A stretch of 64,000 bases of DNA from Paenibacillus sp. JNUCC32 (GTDB lineage Bacteria > Bacillota > Bacilli > Paenibacillales > Paenibacillaceae), in contig NZ_CP062260.1 in assembly GCF_014863545.1 (NCBI RefSeq), forward strand, positions 5,729,501-5,793,500, in the 5' to 3' direction. A program made the translations under genes and the position numbers. The notes beneath the pieces are model-generated. The model was not told the DNA's origin and did no database searches. It saw only the letters and a program-made list of their open reading frames with translations. Positions 44,604 to 52,824 of the stretch are shown here, piece after piece (position 1 is the stretch's first letter; every line of letters starts with the position of its first letter).

Positions 44604-45524
44604 ATGGAAATCAACATTAGTATGTCTGCTCCGGTCATCTCGGTGAAACCGGTAGTTCTATCAGCCCCAGGGCGCGGCGAGGATCTGCAAATGCGAGTGT
44701 CTGCGCCCGCCACAGGAAGTGAATTGCCTATTATTGTGTTCTCTCACGGCTTTGGCTGGTCGCTGGACGGCTACGGCCCATTGGCCGACTACTGGGCTGC
44801 TCACGGCTTCGTGGTCATTCAGCCCACTCATCTCGATTCGAGGACGCTGAACCTTCCTCCTGAAGATCCCCGTACGCCACGGATCTGGCGTTTCCGAGTC
44901 GAGGACCTGAAGCGCATCCTCGATCAGCTTGATGTTATCGAAGCTTCCGTTCCCGGTCTTAGTGGGCGCCTCGATCGGAGCCGCATCGCCGCTGCCGGAC
45001 ACTCCTGGGGAGGCCAGACGGCGAGCATGCTACTCGGCGCGCGAGTCCTCGATCACAACGGCGAGCCGGGAGAGGATATGTCCGACTCGCGCATCAAGGC
45101 GGGCGTGCTGCTTGCCACGACTGGCAAGGGTGGAGCTGACTTGAGTCCGTTCGCGGCAGAGCACTTCCCCTTCATGAATCCGAGCTTCGCGGAGATGAGC
45201 ACGCCGACCCTCGTGGTGGCGGGGGACCATGACCAGTCCAGACTGTCCACTCGGGGGCCGGACTGGTTCACCGACCCGTACTTCCTGAGCCCGGGCCGCA
45301 AGAGCCTGCTCACTCTCTTCGGGGCGGAGCACTCGCTCGGCGGGATCTCCGGCTATAGCGTCGCGGAGACGACGGATGAGAGCCCGGAACGAGTTGGCTT
45401 GATCCAGCGGCTTACGTTGGCTTACCTTCGCAACGCGCTGGACATTGAAGATTCCAGCTGGCCGGCAGCTTGTGCAGCTCTGGAAGAGAGCGCCATCCCG
45501 CTGGGGCGTATTGAGTCCAAGTAA
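44604..45524 (+). CDS. Alpha/beta hydrolase
   Basis: A 306-residue serine hydrolase, chlorophyllase/dienelactone-hydrolase-like. Oxyanion region IVFSHGFGWS, nucleophile elbow AGHSWGG with Ser134, a TPTLVVAGDHD strand for the acid, and the catalytic His in GAEHSLGG. No signal peptide. Start 44604 follows AGAAAGGAA by about 9 bases; the longer open frame runs through the operator and is rejected. The gene is visibly more GC-rich, with G/C third positions, than the genes on either side, suggesting transfer from a high-GC donor with its regulator site. Substrate unknown. Confidence 0.87.
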   Translation: MEINISMSAPVISVKPVVLSAPGRGEDLQMRVSAPATGSELPIIVFSHGFGWSLDGYGPLADYWAAHGFVVIQPTHLDSRTLNLPPEDPRTPRIWRFRVEDLKRILDQLDVIEASVPGLSGRLDRSRIAAAGHSWGGQTASMLLGARVLDHNGEPGEDMSDSRIKAGVLLATTGKGGADLSPFAAEHFPFMNPSFAEMSTPTLVVAGDHDQSRLSTRGPDWFTDPYFLSPGRKSLLTLFGAEHSLGGISGYSVAETTDESPERVGLIQRLTLAYLRNALDIEDSSWPAACAALEESAIPLGRIESK

Positions 45525-45547
45525 GGGAAGCAGAAAAATGAATGATG

Positions 45548-45590
45548 ACAGCCTTTGCTAATTGCCAGTTGTTAGCAAAGGCTGTTTTTA
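45548..45590 (+). terminator. Rho-independent terminator
   Basis: Perfect 14-bp stem ACAGCCTTTGCTAA / TTAGCAAAGGCTGT followed by five T. Confidence 0.9.
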
Positions 45591-45667
45591 TTCTGGAGGA
45601 TTGTCATAAGCTTGGACCATTCAAAATTAGGGCGTCGAAAAATTCTGGCAGAGCGTCACGATTTCAC

Positions 45668-45698
45668 TTGAACCTTACGTAACGTAATGTTTTACAAT
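45668..45698 (+). promoter_or_regulatory. MerR-type promoter with 19-bp spacer and operator
   Basis: TTGAAC (45668-45673) and TACAAT (45693-45698) are 19 bp apart, the over-long spacing that MerR activators correct by untwisting DNA. The spacer contains the perfect palindrome TTACGT A ACGTAA (45675-45687). The downstream gene is a MerR-family regulator. Confidence 0.8.
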
Positions 45699-45742
45699 AG
45701 AGATACCGGTACATAGCTAGCGCCAAAGAGTGGAGATGGTTC

Positions 45743-46249
45743 ATGAAGAGACATTGGAAGGTCGGGGATCTCGCCAAGCTGACGGGGCTTACCGTCCGAA
45801 CCCTGCGGTTTTATGATCAAATAGGGTTGTTCTCTCCGTCGGGGCAAACGGAATCCGGCCACAGGCTGTACAATGAATGGGACTTGTCGCGTTTGCACCA
45901 GATATTATCGCTTAAGGAGCTGGGATTATCTCTGGAAGAGATTAAATCGGCCTTAAATGGCGGGCAGATCAGTCCGCTTGAGATCGTGGAACTGCAGATC
46001 GACCAAATCAAAGAACAGATTAAACTGCAGCAGAAACTATTGGAGCAGCTAAGATACGTATCCAAGCTTATGCAAGGCAAGGCGGAATTAACGGTTGAAG
46101 ATTTCACGAGCCTTCTGCAGGCGATGAAGATGAGATTTGAGAAACCGGTCATTGAGCGGCAAACGGGTTGGGAGCGACATTTGGATCTGTTGGGAGATTT
46201 TCTTGCCGAAGAGAATGGAATTTCGAAACATAAGGAGGAGAATGAATGA
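45743..46249 (+). CDS. MerR-family transcriptional regulator
   Basis: A 168-residue activator/repressor. N-terminal winged helix (WKVGDLAKLTGLTVRTLRFYD, residues 5-25, and ESGHRLY), then a long coiled-coil dimerisation helix (about 78-112) and a short C-terminal region with no metal-binding cysteines, so an organic effector is more likely than a metal. SD GGAGATGG. It is self-regulated by the 19-bp-spacer promoter. Its stop overlaps the next ATG (ATGA), so it is co-translated with two SRPBCC proteins. Confidence 0.88.
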   Translation: MKRHWKVGDLAKLTGLTVRTLRFYDQIGLFSPSGQTESGHRLYNEWDLSRLHQILSLKELGLSLEEIKSALNGGQISPLEIVELQIDQIKEQIKLQQKLLEQLRYVSKLMQGKAELTVEDFTSLLQAMKMRFEKPVIERQTGWERHLDLLGDFLAEENGISKHKEENE

Positions 46250-46695
46250 ACGAACGATTCGTCAAGCATGGAACCTTCGTCGTAGAACGGATTTATGCGG
46301 CTACACCGGAGCGGGTATATCAAGCATGGGCCGACCCGATTGCTAAAGCCAAGTGGTTTTCGAAGCCGGAGGTCTTCGATTTCCAGGTTGGGGGACGGGA
46401 GTACAGCCGCGGCGGGCCGCCGGAAGGGCCGGTCTTTACCTTCGATGCCAGCTACCAGGAGCTTGTTCCAGAGCAGCGTATTGTCTATACGTACACATTG
46501 GATTCAGGTGACGTACGTGTCTCCGTCTCGATCACAACGGTCGAGCTTATCAAGGTGGAGGGTGGTACGAAGTTGATTTACACAGAGCAGGGTGCATTCT
46601 TTGACGGACACGATACGCCAGAAATACGGGAACACGGGACTAACATCATGTTGGACACACTGGGCAAGGTAGTAGAAGTGGAGGTAGGAACATGA
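46246..46695 (+). CDS. SRPBCC/AHSA1-family protein, first copy
   Basis: A 149-residue START-like hydrophobic-pocket protein: VERIYAATPERVYQAWADP...KWFSKPE opening, FDFQVGGREYSRGGPP, VFTFDASYQELVPEQRIVYTY, and a C-terminal amphipathic helix (HGTNIMLDTLGKVVE). These proteins bind lipophilic ligands. The start overlaps the MerR stop and its own stop overlaps the next gene, all ATGA. Cocistronic expression with MerR suggests a role tied to the MerR effector. Confidence 0.85.
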   Translation: MNERFVKHGTFVVERIYAATPERVYQAWADPIAKAKWFSKPEVFDFQVGGREYSRGGPPEGPVFTFDASYQELVPEQRIVYTYTLDSGDVRVSVSITTVELIKVEGGTKLIYTEQGAFFDGHDTPEIREHGTNIMLDTLGKVVEVEVGT

Positions 46696-47132
46696 CCATA
46701 GGTGAGAATGAGCTTATTGCTTCCCGCGAGTACGATGTCCCGCAGGAGCTTGTGTATCGGGCATGGACAACCCCTGATTTATTAGCAAAATGGTGGGGGC
46801 CCAAAGGCTTCAGCAATACGTTTCACGAGTGCGATATGAGGACGGGAGGTACGTGGAAATTCACCATGCACGGACCGGATGGCGTGGATTATCCCAACCA
46901 TAATGTCTTTGTTGAGTTCGTGCCGACGGAGCGGGTCGTGATTGATCATCTAAACGTTCACGAATTTCGGGTGACGGCTACCTTCGAGGTCTTCGATGGC
47001 CGGACCAGAGTCACCTTCCGTCAACGTTTCAAGAAACAAGAGGATTTTGAAAAAGCTAAGCCCATCTGCGTAGAAGCGAATGAACAGCAGCTTGACCGAC
47101 TTGGCAAGGTGCTGGCGGAATTGGCCGACTAG
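46692..47132 (+). CDS. SRPBCC/AHSA1-family protein, second copy
   Basis: A 146-residue paralogue of the preceding protein: REYDVPQELVYRAWTTPDLLAKWWGP, FHECDMRTGGTWKFTMHGPDG, then ...FVPTERVVIDHL and the closing helix CVEANEQQLDRLGKVLAEL. It overlaps the first copy by four bases. The pair may form a heterodimer or be specialised duplicates; nothing in sequence decides this. Confidence 0.86.
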   Translation: MTIGENELIASREYDVPQELVYRAWTTPDLLAKWWGPKGFSNTFHECDMRTGGTWKFTMHGPDGVDYPNHNVFVEFVPTERVVIDHLNVHEFRVTATFEVFDGRTRVTFRQRFKKQEDFEKAKPICVEANEQQLDRLGKVLAELAD

Positions 47133-47195
47133 CTTTGTAATTTGATATCGGCATTGACCGAAATGACTGCTGCCTAGTTGATGACTCTAAAATGG

Positions 47196-47238
47196 TCGCC
47201 GTTCACGATCCCTGTCGGGGAATCGGACGGCGATTTTT
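47196..47238 (+). terminator. Terminator of the MerR-SRPBCC operon
   Basis: TCGCCGT (47196-47202) pairs with ACGGCGA (47227-47233), with an inner GATCCCtgtcGGGGAATC-type stem, followed by five T. Confidence 0.85.
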
Positions 47239-47410
47239 GTTTTAGTAACGGAAGACGGCGGTAGAGATCTGTAGCGCCTATCAAGGCAGATCTTCTGTTG
47301 CTGATTTCTCCGTCAAGCTGAGCCGTGAGCATAACCGAAATTGAATGCTCTCGCTTAAAGCCGGGCTTCGAAGAGTCTATATAACCGATATTAGCCGGAT
47401 ATCGAAACCT

Positions 47411-48010
47411 TCAGTCTCTACTTGTTAAAATATATTCACTTAGTTTGGTAAGAAATGTTGACCATCTCGCTTGAAATTCGGGGTCAGTCGACTCGACTCC
47501 AGTAATGATGTTGGCAATATTGCTGAAGATAATGGGATACGTCGTTAGAGCGGTTAACGCCAGTGCTAGAAGTTCAGGCTCAAGCTCTTGCGGTACAACC
47601 CCCTTTTTCTTTTGATCCTTCCAATAAGCAGCATAGGATTGAAGGGCGACCTCTCCGCCTTTATTCCAGGACGTCGGCTCTGCCCGCAGCTCAAGTGCTT
47701 CCCAGGCAGTGAACTTAATAAAATCCGCTCTCACCTGGTTATTGACCCTGTATCGATGCTCGGCAATATGGAGCGGATTATCTGGAATCTGAGAGACCCA
47801 CTCAGGCTCACCGGTCGCCGAATCAGTCAAAACGGCTTCGAGTAATTCCGCTTTTCCTTTGAAGTAATGATAGATCAGCTGCTTCTTCACCCCGGCGTTT
47901 TCTGCAATCGACTCGATACGCGACCCTTTAAACCCCTTGTCGAAAAACTCCCTTCTTGCAGCCTCGAGAATTTTCTTCTGCGTGCGTTCCGCATTGCGTA
48001 TTTCACCCAT
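47411..48010 (-). CDS. TetR/AcrR-family transcriptional regulator
   Basis: A 199-residue repressor. Helix-turn-helix about residues 10-55 (RIESIAENAGVKKQLIYHYF), helical effector domain after. SD GGAGG upstream of the ATG at 48010. Divergent from the DoxX gene; the intergenic region contains inverted copies of CTTACTGAA next to each promoter. Effector unknown. Confidence 0.88.
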   Translation of the reverse strand: MGEIRNAERTQKKILEAARREFFDKGFKGSRIESIAENAGVKKQLIYHYFKGKAELLEAVLTDSATGEPEWVSQIPDNPLHIAEHRYRVNNQVRADFIKFTAWEALELRAEPTSWNKGGEVALQSYAAYWKDQKKKGVVPQELEPELLALALTALTTYPIIFSNIANIITGVESTDPEFQARWSTFLTKLSEYILTSRD

Positions 48011-48045
48011 TTTGGCTGTACCTCCATAAGCAATCTAATAATATT

Positions 48046-48143
48046 ATCGTAATCGCTTACTGAATTGATGTCAAATTTAACTTAACAAATATAAAATTGT
48101 ACTTGACGAAAATAAAGTTGTATTTTACCATTTGTTCAGTAAG
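48046..48143. promoter_or_regulatory. Divergent promoters of the TetR and DoxX genes
   Basis: Minus: TTGACA (48069-48074 complement) / 17 / TACGAT (48046-48051 complement). Plus: TTGACG (48103-48108) / 17 / TACCAT (48126-48131). CTTACTGAA (48056-48064, inside the minus spacer) and its inverse TTCAGTAAG (48135-48143, just after the plus -10) are good operator half-sites. Confidence 0.6.
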
Positions 48144-48177
48144 CAGAATTTTTTTCCAATCAAAGGAGGATACCTGC

Positions 48178-48537
48178 ATGGCCGTAATGTCGATCATTCT
48201 TCAAAGCTTGTTGGTTTTGTACTATGTTTTTTCAGGTTTTGCCAAGGTCGTAGGGGCTAAATACTGGGTTGAAATTTTCAGCAATCTGAAGATACCCCAA
48301 TGGTTTCGTATCGTTACGGGTTTGGTCCAGTTAGTTGGAGCTGCTGTACTCGTTGTTGGTTATTGGAATGCGGATGCGATAGTTTGGGGCGGCATTTGGC
48401 TTGGAATTACGATGCTGGTGGCGTTACTTGCGCATATAAGGGTCAAAGATGCGATTGGCAAAACGATGACGCCCGTTGTGTTTCTTGTGTTGATCATCAT
48501 CCTAACCATCCTGAATGCGGACGTGATCGTGAGCTGA
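48178..48537 (+). CDS. DoxX-family membrane protein
   Basis: A 119-residue protein with four TM helices; the first holds YYVFSGFAKVVGAKYW, characteristic of DoxX/DoxD-like proteins. Members are linked to redox or thiol-stress functions in some bacteria; the role here is open. ATG 48178 is eight bases after AAAGGAGG; the longer open frame back to 48097 covers the promoter. Controlled probably by the divergent TetR protein. Confidence 0.85.
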   Translation: MAVMSIILQSLLVLYYVFSGFAKVVGAKYWVEIFSNLKIPQWFRIVTGLVQLVGAAVLVVGYWNADAIVWGGIWLGITMLVALLAHIRVKDAIGKTMTPVVFLVLIIILTILNADVIVS

Positions 48538-48621
48538 TTTTCTTCCACGGGATATGAGCAAGTTGAAGACCCCATGATACAAATCCAAGTCGGTCCTGAA
48601 ATAGAGACTGAATGACTTCTG

Positions 48622-48649
48622 AAAAGGCCGTCCCTCAAGGATGGCTTTT
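48622..48649 (+). terminator. Rho-independent terminator
   Basis: AAAAGGCCGTCC (48622-48633) pairs with GGATGGCTTTT (48639-48649). The T run is part of the stem. Confidence 0.6.
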
Positions 48650-48788
48650 GTAACTTCGCGCAATGGCCAGTTCCTTTCTTTATTGTTCGCCGACCTGAAA
48701 ATTCAGGTGAAAAGTAGGTAGACTCAGGACAAACGATCTCTATAATGGAATAAGAGACATATGTTGCGAGGGGAAAAGGTGAGACGAT

Positions 48789-49367
48789 TTGAAAGCAAAT
48801 CGGATGGAAGCATTCAGCGATGGCGTGTTAGCCATTATTATTACGATCATGGTGCTGGAATTCAAAGTGCCGGAAGGCCATGACTGGCATGCGCTAGTCG
48901 AGCTTGGCCCCAAAATAATTAGTTATATTTTCAGTTTCGTCTATGTCGGCATCTACTGGAACAATCATCATCACCTGCTGCATATGGTTCGAACGATGAA
49001 CGGAAGGTTGATGTGGCTCAACTTGCTGCTGCTATTCTGGCTATCCCTTGTGCCTTTCACGACAGCTTGGATGGGGGAAAGCCATTTTGCGCCTACACCG
49101 ACGGCGCTGTACGGTATCATTCTATTCCTAGCTGCGCTCTCGTACTGGCTGCTTCAGCGCATGATTATGAACCAGCATTCGGGCGATTCCTCATTCGTTG
49201 GAACGATGGGTAAAAATCGGAAGGGGAAACTCTCTCCTTTACTCTACTTGACGGCGGCCTTGACCGCATATGTGAGTGTTTGGATATCCGGCTTCTTTTT
49301 CGTACTTGTTGCCGTAATCTGGTTCATGCCCGATAAGCGAATCGAGCATGCCCTGAGAAGCCAATAA
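48789..49367 (+). CDS. TMEM175-family (DUF1211) potassium channel-like protein
   Basis: Integral membrane protein of 192 residues with about six TM helices. The N-terminal RMEAFSDGVLAIIITIMVLE contains the FSDG motif that defines this family, and IYWNNHHHLLHMV follows in helix 3. Bacterial members form tetrameric, leak-type K+ channels. TTG start at 48789 six bases after AGGTGAG; a TATAAT at 48741-48746 may be the -10. Single-gene unit ending at the terminator at 49374. Confidence 0.87.
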   Translation: MKANRMEAFSDGVLAIIITIMVLEFKVPEGHDWHALVELGPKIISYIFSFVYVGIYWNNHHHLLHMVRTMNGRLMWLNLLLLFWLSLVPFTTAWMGESHFAPTPTALYGIILFLAALSYWLLQRMIMNQHSGDSSFVGTMGKNRKGKLSPLLYLTAALTAYVSVWISGFFFVLVAVIWFMPDKRIEHALRSQ

Positions 49368-49373
49368 GAAAGA

Positions 49374-49417
49374 CTCTTCGATTCTCGCATGCGGGCGGGC
49401 TTCGAAGAGCTTTTTTT
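49374..49417. terminator. Terminator between the TMEM175 and MFS genes
   Basis: CTCTTCGA (49374-49381) pairs with TCGAAGAG (49402-49409), followed by CTTTTTTT. It lies between convergent genes. Confidence 0.75.
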
Positions 49418-49420
49418 GGT

Positions 49421-50872
49421 TTATAGCGTTTGCTTTTGTTCGATCCTGGTTTTGCTTTTCATCGGCATGAATAATGTGATAACTAACGCGATGACGGCCA
49501 GGATCATCATGAAGGAATAGGCGTCGCTTGCCCCTAAAATGGAAGTAAGGGATTTAAGGAGCTCAGCAGTCGTTGTAGGATTGTTCTGCATCACATCAGC
49601 TGCATGGCCGGTTGCTTGCACGGTATAAATCGTGATCACAACGGCAGTACCAATGGCGCCGGCTATTTGGCGAACGGTATTGTTCACCGCGGTACCGTGC
49701 GTACCGAGGTGTTTGGGCAGCGCATTGAGTCCGGCCGTATTGAGCGGCATGGTAATGAAGCTTAATCCGATCCGCAGGCCAATGGTGCGAATCATCAAAT
49801 ACATATACGTGGTCGATTCAGATAAATCTGTTACCGCCCACATGGATGGAATAATAAACAGCAAACCAATGATGAACAGCGGCCTCGCACCGAAACGGTC
49901 GTATAACCTGCCGGTGACGGGTGACATCAGCGCATTGACAACCGCACCCGGCAATAAGAGCAGTCCTGCTTCGAATGCTGTAAAACCGCGACCATCCTGC
50001 AGATAAATAGGCAGTAAGATCATGTCCGCGTACATCAACATCGTGACTAACACGTTAATAAGGGACGTTAACGTAAAGATTTTGTTTTTGAAGACAGACA
50101 GGTTCAATAGGGGATCATCGGACCTGACTTGTCGTATACAGAATATGGCCGTTACCACGATCCCAATGCCTAAGGACAAGATGACCATGGCATCGTCCCA
50201 GCCCTTACTGCCTGCACTACTGAAACCGTATAAAATAAAGCCGAATCCGACGGTTGATAGAAGAACGCTTCCCATATCAAGCTTCGACCTTGCCGTTTCG
50301 GAAACATTGACCAAATACTTGAATGCCAATGCGATGACCATGATGACAAGCGGAATGAGACCGATAAATAACCACCGCCAAGAGTGGTATTCGACAATAA
50401 ATCCCGCTAGCGTCGGCCCAATGGCCGGAGCGAAAATCATGGCCAGTCCCAGCAGCCCCATAGCGCTGCCGCGTTTTTCAACGGGAAAGATGGCGAGCAC
50501 AACACTCATCATGAGGGGCATCACGATTCCTGCACCGGCTGCTTGGACCATCCGTCCTAACAAGAGCACAACAAAGCTTGGCGCCGCCGCGCAGATGACT
50601 GAACCGATCAATAAAAACGACATGGCGCTTATAAATAATTGCCGCGTGGTAAAGCGTTTCATTAAATAGGCCGTAATCGGGATCAATATCCCGTTGACCA
50701 GCATAAATCCCGTTGAGATCCATTGAACGGTGGCTGCCGTGACATCAAATACATCCATTAGATTGCTTAAGGCGACATTTAACAGCGTTTGATTGAGCGT
50801 GGATAAGAAACAACCAAGGATTAAGATGGTTAGTAATATCCCTTTATTTATGTTCTTTATGTCTTCTTGCAT
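49421..50872 (-). CDS. MFS multidrug efflux transporter, EmrB/QacA (DHA2) type
   Basis: A 483-residue, 14-TM drug:H+ antiporter. It begins with NKGILLTILILGCFLSTLNQTLLNVALSNL (in pieces: motif D1 LNQTLLNVAL) and has WISTGFML, motif A-like GRLYDRFGARP, and motif C AIFAPAIGPTLAGF-type Gly/Pro-rich helix 5. Start 50872 (MQEDIKNINK) follows AGAGAGGA by 8 bases; the frame is open 97 codons further back, through the divergent regulator's promoter, and is rejected. Divergent from a TetR-like regulator. Confidence 0.9.
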   Translation of the reverse strand: MQEDIKNINKGILLTILILGCFLSTLNQTLLNVALSNLMDVFDVTAATVQWISTGFMLVNGILIPITAYLMKRFTTRQLFISAMSFLLIGSVICAAAPSFVVLLLGRMVQAAGAGIVMPLMMSVVLAIFPVEKRGSAMGLLGLAMIFAPAIGPTLAGFIVEYHSWRWLFIGLIPLVIMVIALAFKYLVNVSETARSKLDMGSVLLSTVGFGFILYGFSSAGSKGWDDAMVILSLGIGIVVTAIFCIRQVRSDDPLLNLSVFKNKIFTLTSLINVLVTMLMYADMILLPIYLQDGRGFTAFEAGLLLLPGAVVNALMSPVTGRLYDRFGARPLFIIGLLFIIPSMWAVTDLSESTTYMYLMIRTIGLRIGLSFITMPLNTAGLNALPKHLGTHGTAVNNTVRQIAGAIGTAVVITIYTVQATGHAADVMQNNPTTTAELLKSLTSILGASDAYSFMMILAVIALVITLFMPMKSKTRIEQKQTL

Positions 50873-50901
50873 GGCTGCGGTCCTCTCTTCATTGCTTTTT
50901 C

Positions 50902-50987
50902 GACACAGTGTCAATAAAATATATCTTAACAGCATTGAAGCGTGATTCCCATTTACAATTCTGCTGAAACTGTCGACTAAACGACAG
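50902..50987. promoter_or_regulatory. Candidate operators between the MFS and TetR-like genes
   Basis: GACAC A GTGTC (50902-50912) is a perfect palindrome just downstream of an AT-rich TATATT/TAAGAT -10 candidate on the minus strand. CTGTCG actaaa CGACAG (50970-50987) is a second one on the regulator's side. Both share the GTCG/CGAC core. Confidence 0.5.
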
Positions 50988-51039
50988 TATGGGAAGATCG
51001 GTCGATGAAGTGCCAAATAAACGATAATCGAGGGATGAC

Positions 51040-51594
51040 ATGCCTGAACATAAAAGAGTGGATCCACGAGCCGTTCGCTCCAAAAAGCTGCTGAAACAGG
51101 CCGTTTTTTCATTACTGGCCGACAATCTGGAAGTCTCTCAATTGACCGTCCAAAAAATTGCAACCCGCGCAGAGCTAAATCGCGCCACGTTTTATTTGCA
51201 TTATGAGGATATTAATGATTTGCTGCGCCAGATCGTGCATGAGATCTTTGACGACCTGTCCATGAAAGTCGAGCCGCTATTACAAGTGAAGAGCAGAAAC
51301 GAGCGGGAGCAGCTAATTACATTTTTAAATTATTTTTATGAATACCGGAAAATTTTCGCCGTGTTGGTTGAGCATACGGGCTTCAAAACCCACTTGTCGA
51401 ACCTATTGAAAAACACGATAGAACAACGCAGAGACGCAAGAAACATCCATTCCACAAGTCGGGTTGCCTCCGTTGATATTGTGGCCTCATCACTTCTGGG
51501 GATTATTATGTGGTGGATTAAGGATGGTACCGAGCATAGCGCAGAATACATTGCCGATCAGATTACCTTGATGTATAGAAGAAAGTATTTGTAA
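51040..51594 (+). CDS. TetR-family regulator, short-tail type
   Basis: A 184-residue protein with an N-terminal TetR helix-turn-helix (LTVQKIATRAELNRATFYLHYED, about residues 35-57, read in two parts) and a C-terminal domain like DhaS/TetR_C_8 proteins (FYEYRKIFAVLVEH, IIMWWIKDGTEHS). ATG 51040 after GAGGGAT. Divergent from the MFS exporter, so it is the probable local repressor responding to an exported drug. Confidence 0.86.
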   Translation: MPEHKRVDPRAVRSKKLLKQAVFSLLADNLEVSQLTVQKIATRAELNRATFYLHYEDINDLLRQIVHEIFDDLSMKVEPLLQVKSRNEREQLITFLNYFYEYRKIFAVLVEHTGFKTHLSNLLKNTIEQRRDARNIHSTSRVASVDIVASSLLGIIMWWIKDGTEHSAEYIADQITLMYRRKYL

Positions 51595-51792
51595 CCGATG
51601 AGGCGCAAGAGGTAAAGCTTGGAACGTTAGAACCAACGTGCATTCATTGCAAATATTCCCAGTTCTCTATATCATGGACGTATCGTATGTAAAAGCCTAT
51701 AAAAGGAGATACATCCGCGGAACTGCACTGGGAAATCATCGAAAAATATTAGTGACAGCCAGTTTAGATATCCTGGCCGGGAGGAGAAGAAC

Positions 51793-52569
51793 ATGCATAC
51801 ATGGGAAAGCTTAATGAAGCAATTAGAGCAGCTGGGCATTGACGGACAAGGGACCTTGCTGGTCCATTCTTCCATGAAGAGCATGGGGCAGGTCGAAGGC
51901 GGCGCGGACACGGTCCTCGATGCGCTGACAGCGTATATGAAAGAGGGGCTGCTGGTGCTGCCCACCCACACGTGGTCTTATATCAATGCGGATAATCCGA
52001 AATTTTACGTAGACCAATCTCCATCCTGCGTCGGAATCCTGCCGGAGCTTTTTCGCAAACGTCCGGATGTGGTGCGTTCGCTGCACCCCACGCATTCCGT
52101 GGCGGCACTGGGCCAGGATGCCATCCCGTTCACAAACGACGACCATCGTTTCGACACGCCATGCGCTAGAGGATCCGCTTGGGGCAAGCTGCTTGACCGC
52201 AAGGCGACGATTTTGTTAGTGGGTGTCGATTTAAAACGCAACACCTTTATTCATGGAGTCGAGGAGTGGGTGGACATCCCGGGCAGGTTAACGGATGGCC
52301 ATGAGAAGCTGTACACGGTTTTACCGGATGGAACGGAAATCCCGGTGCCTTCCCGCAGACATTGCGGGTTGTCGTGGTCGGAGCATTTTTGGAAGGTCGA
52401 TGAGGTCCTGGAAAGTCGGGGCGCGATGCATAAGGGGCATCTTGGCGATGCCGTCGTCCGGGTATGCGATGCGGCCGCGGTGGCGGATGTCATAACGGAA
52501 ATGCTCAAGGACAATCCGGACTTGTTCTCGGATAATCAACCCTTGGACCATACCATGCATAACGTTTAG
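51793..52569 (+). CDS. AAC(3)-family aminoglycoside N-acetyltransferase
   Basis: A 258-residue acetyl-CoA-dependent enzyme of the antibiotic_NAT/AAC(3) family, close in layout to Bacillus YokD. Signatures: LLVHSSMKSMGQVEGG, TLVLPTHTW-type strand, LHPTHSVAALG, CARGSAWGKLL and the C-terminal HCGLSWS. The catalytic Glu/His neighbourhood appears intact. GGAGGAG precedes ATG 51793. Chromosomal family members do not always confer aminoglycoside resistance, so resistance is not assumed. Confidence 0.88.
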   Translation: MHTWESLMKQLEQLGIDGQGTLLVHSSMKSMGQVEGGADTVLDALTAYMKEGLLVLPTHTWSYINADNPKFYVDQSPSCVGILPELFRKRPDVVRSLHPTHSVAALGQDAIPFTNDDHRFDTPCARGSAWGKLLDRKATILLVGVDLKRNTFIHGVEEWVDIPGRLTDGHEKLYTVLPDGTEIPVPSRRHCGLSWSEHFWKVDEVLESRGAMHKGHLGDAVVRVCDAAAVADVITEMLKDNPDLFSDNQPLDHTMHNV

Positions 52570-52579
52570 ACGAGGACTT

Positions 52580-52762
52580 TCATCGTATGTGACTGCGATG
52601 GATGGGAAGATGGATGTTAAGAATAAACCAGCCGTCTTGTAACGCTGCATCCATTTTCCCGTTCATCTTCTCAACTAACTGTTTAGACAGATAAAGGCCG
52701 ATCCCGCTGGATTCCGTGTTCGTTCTGCTGGCGACCTGACCGAATATACGCGCGGGAAGTTT
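52580..52762 (-). pseudogene. Remnant of a sensor histidine kinase C-terminus
   Basis: About 60 codons on the minus strand encode the end of a HATPase domain: ARIFGQVASRTNTESS, then GIGLYLSKQLVEKMNGK (G2 box and following helix), FILNIHLP and a stop (52580-52582). Directly upstream the frame has a TAA (52763-52765), and no other kinase sequence is present. The rest of the kinase gene has been deleted, with the breakpoint next to the uracil-DNA glycosylase promoter. Confidence 0.7.
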
Positions 52763-52824
52763 TTACATTAGGTGACAGGTGGGCATAATGGAACCATTGC
52801 ATGCGATAGAAAGGAAGAAATGGC

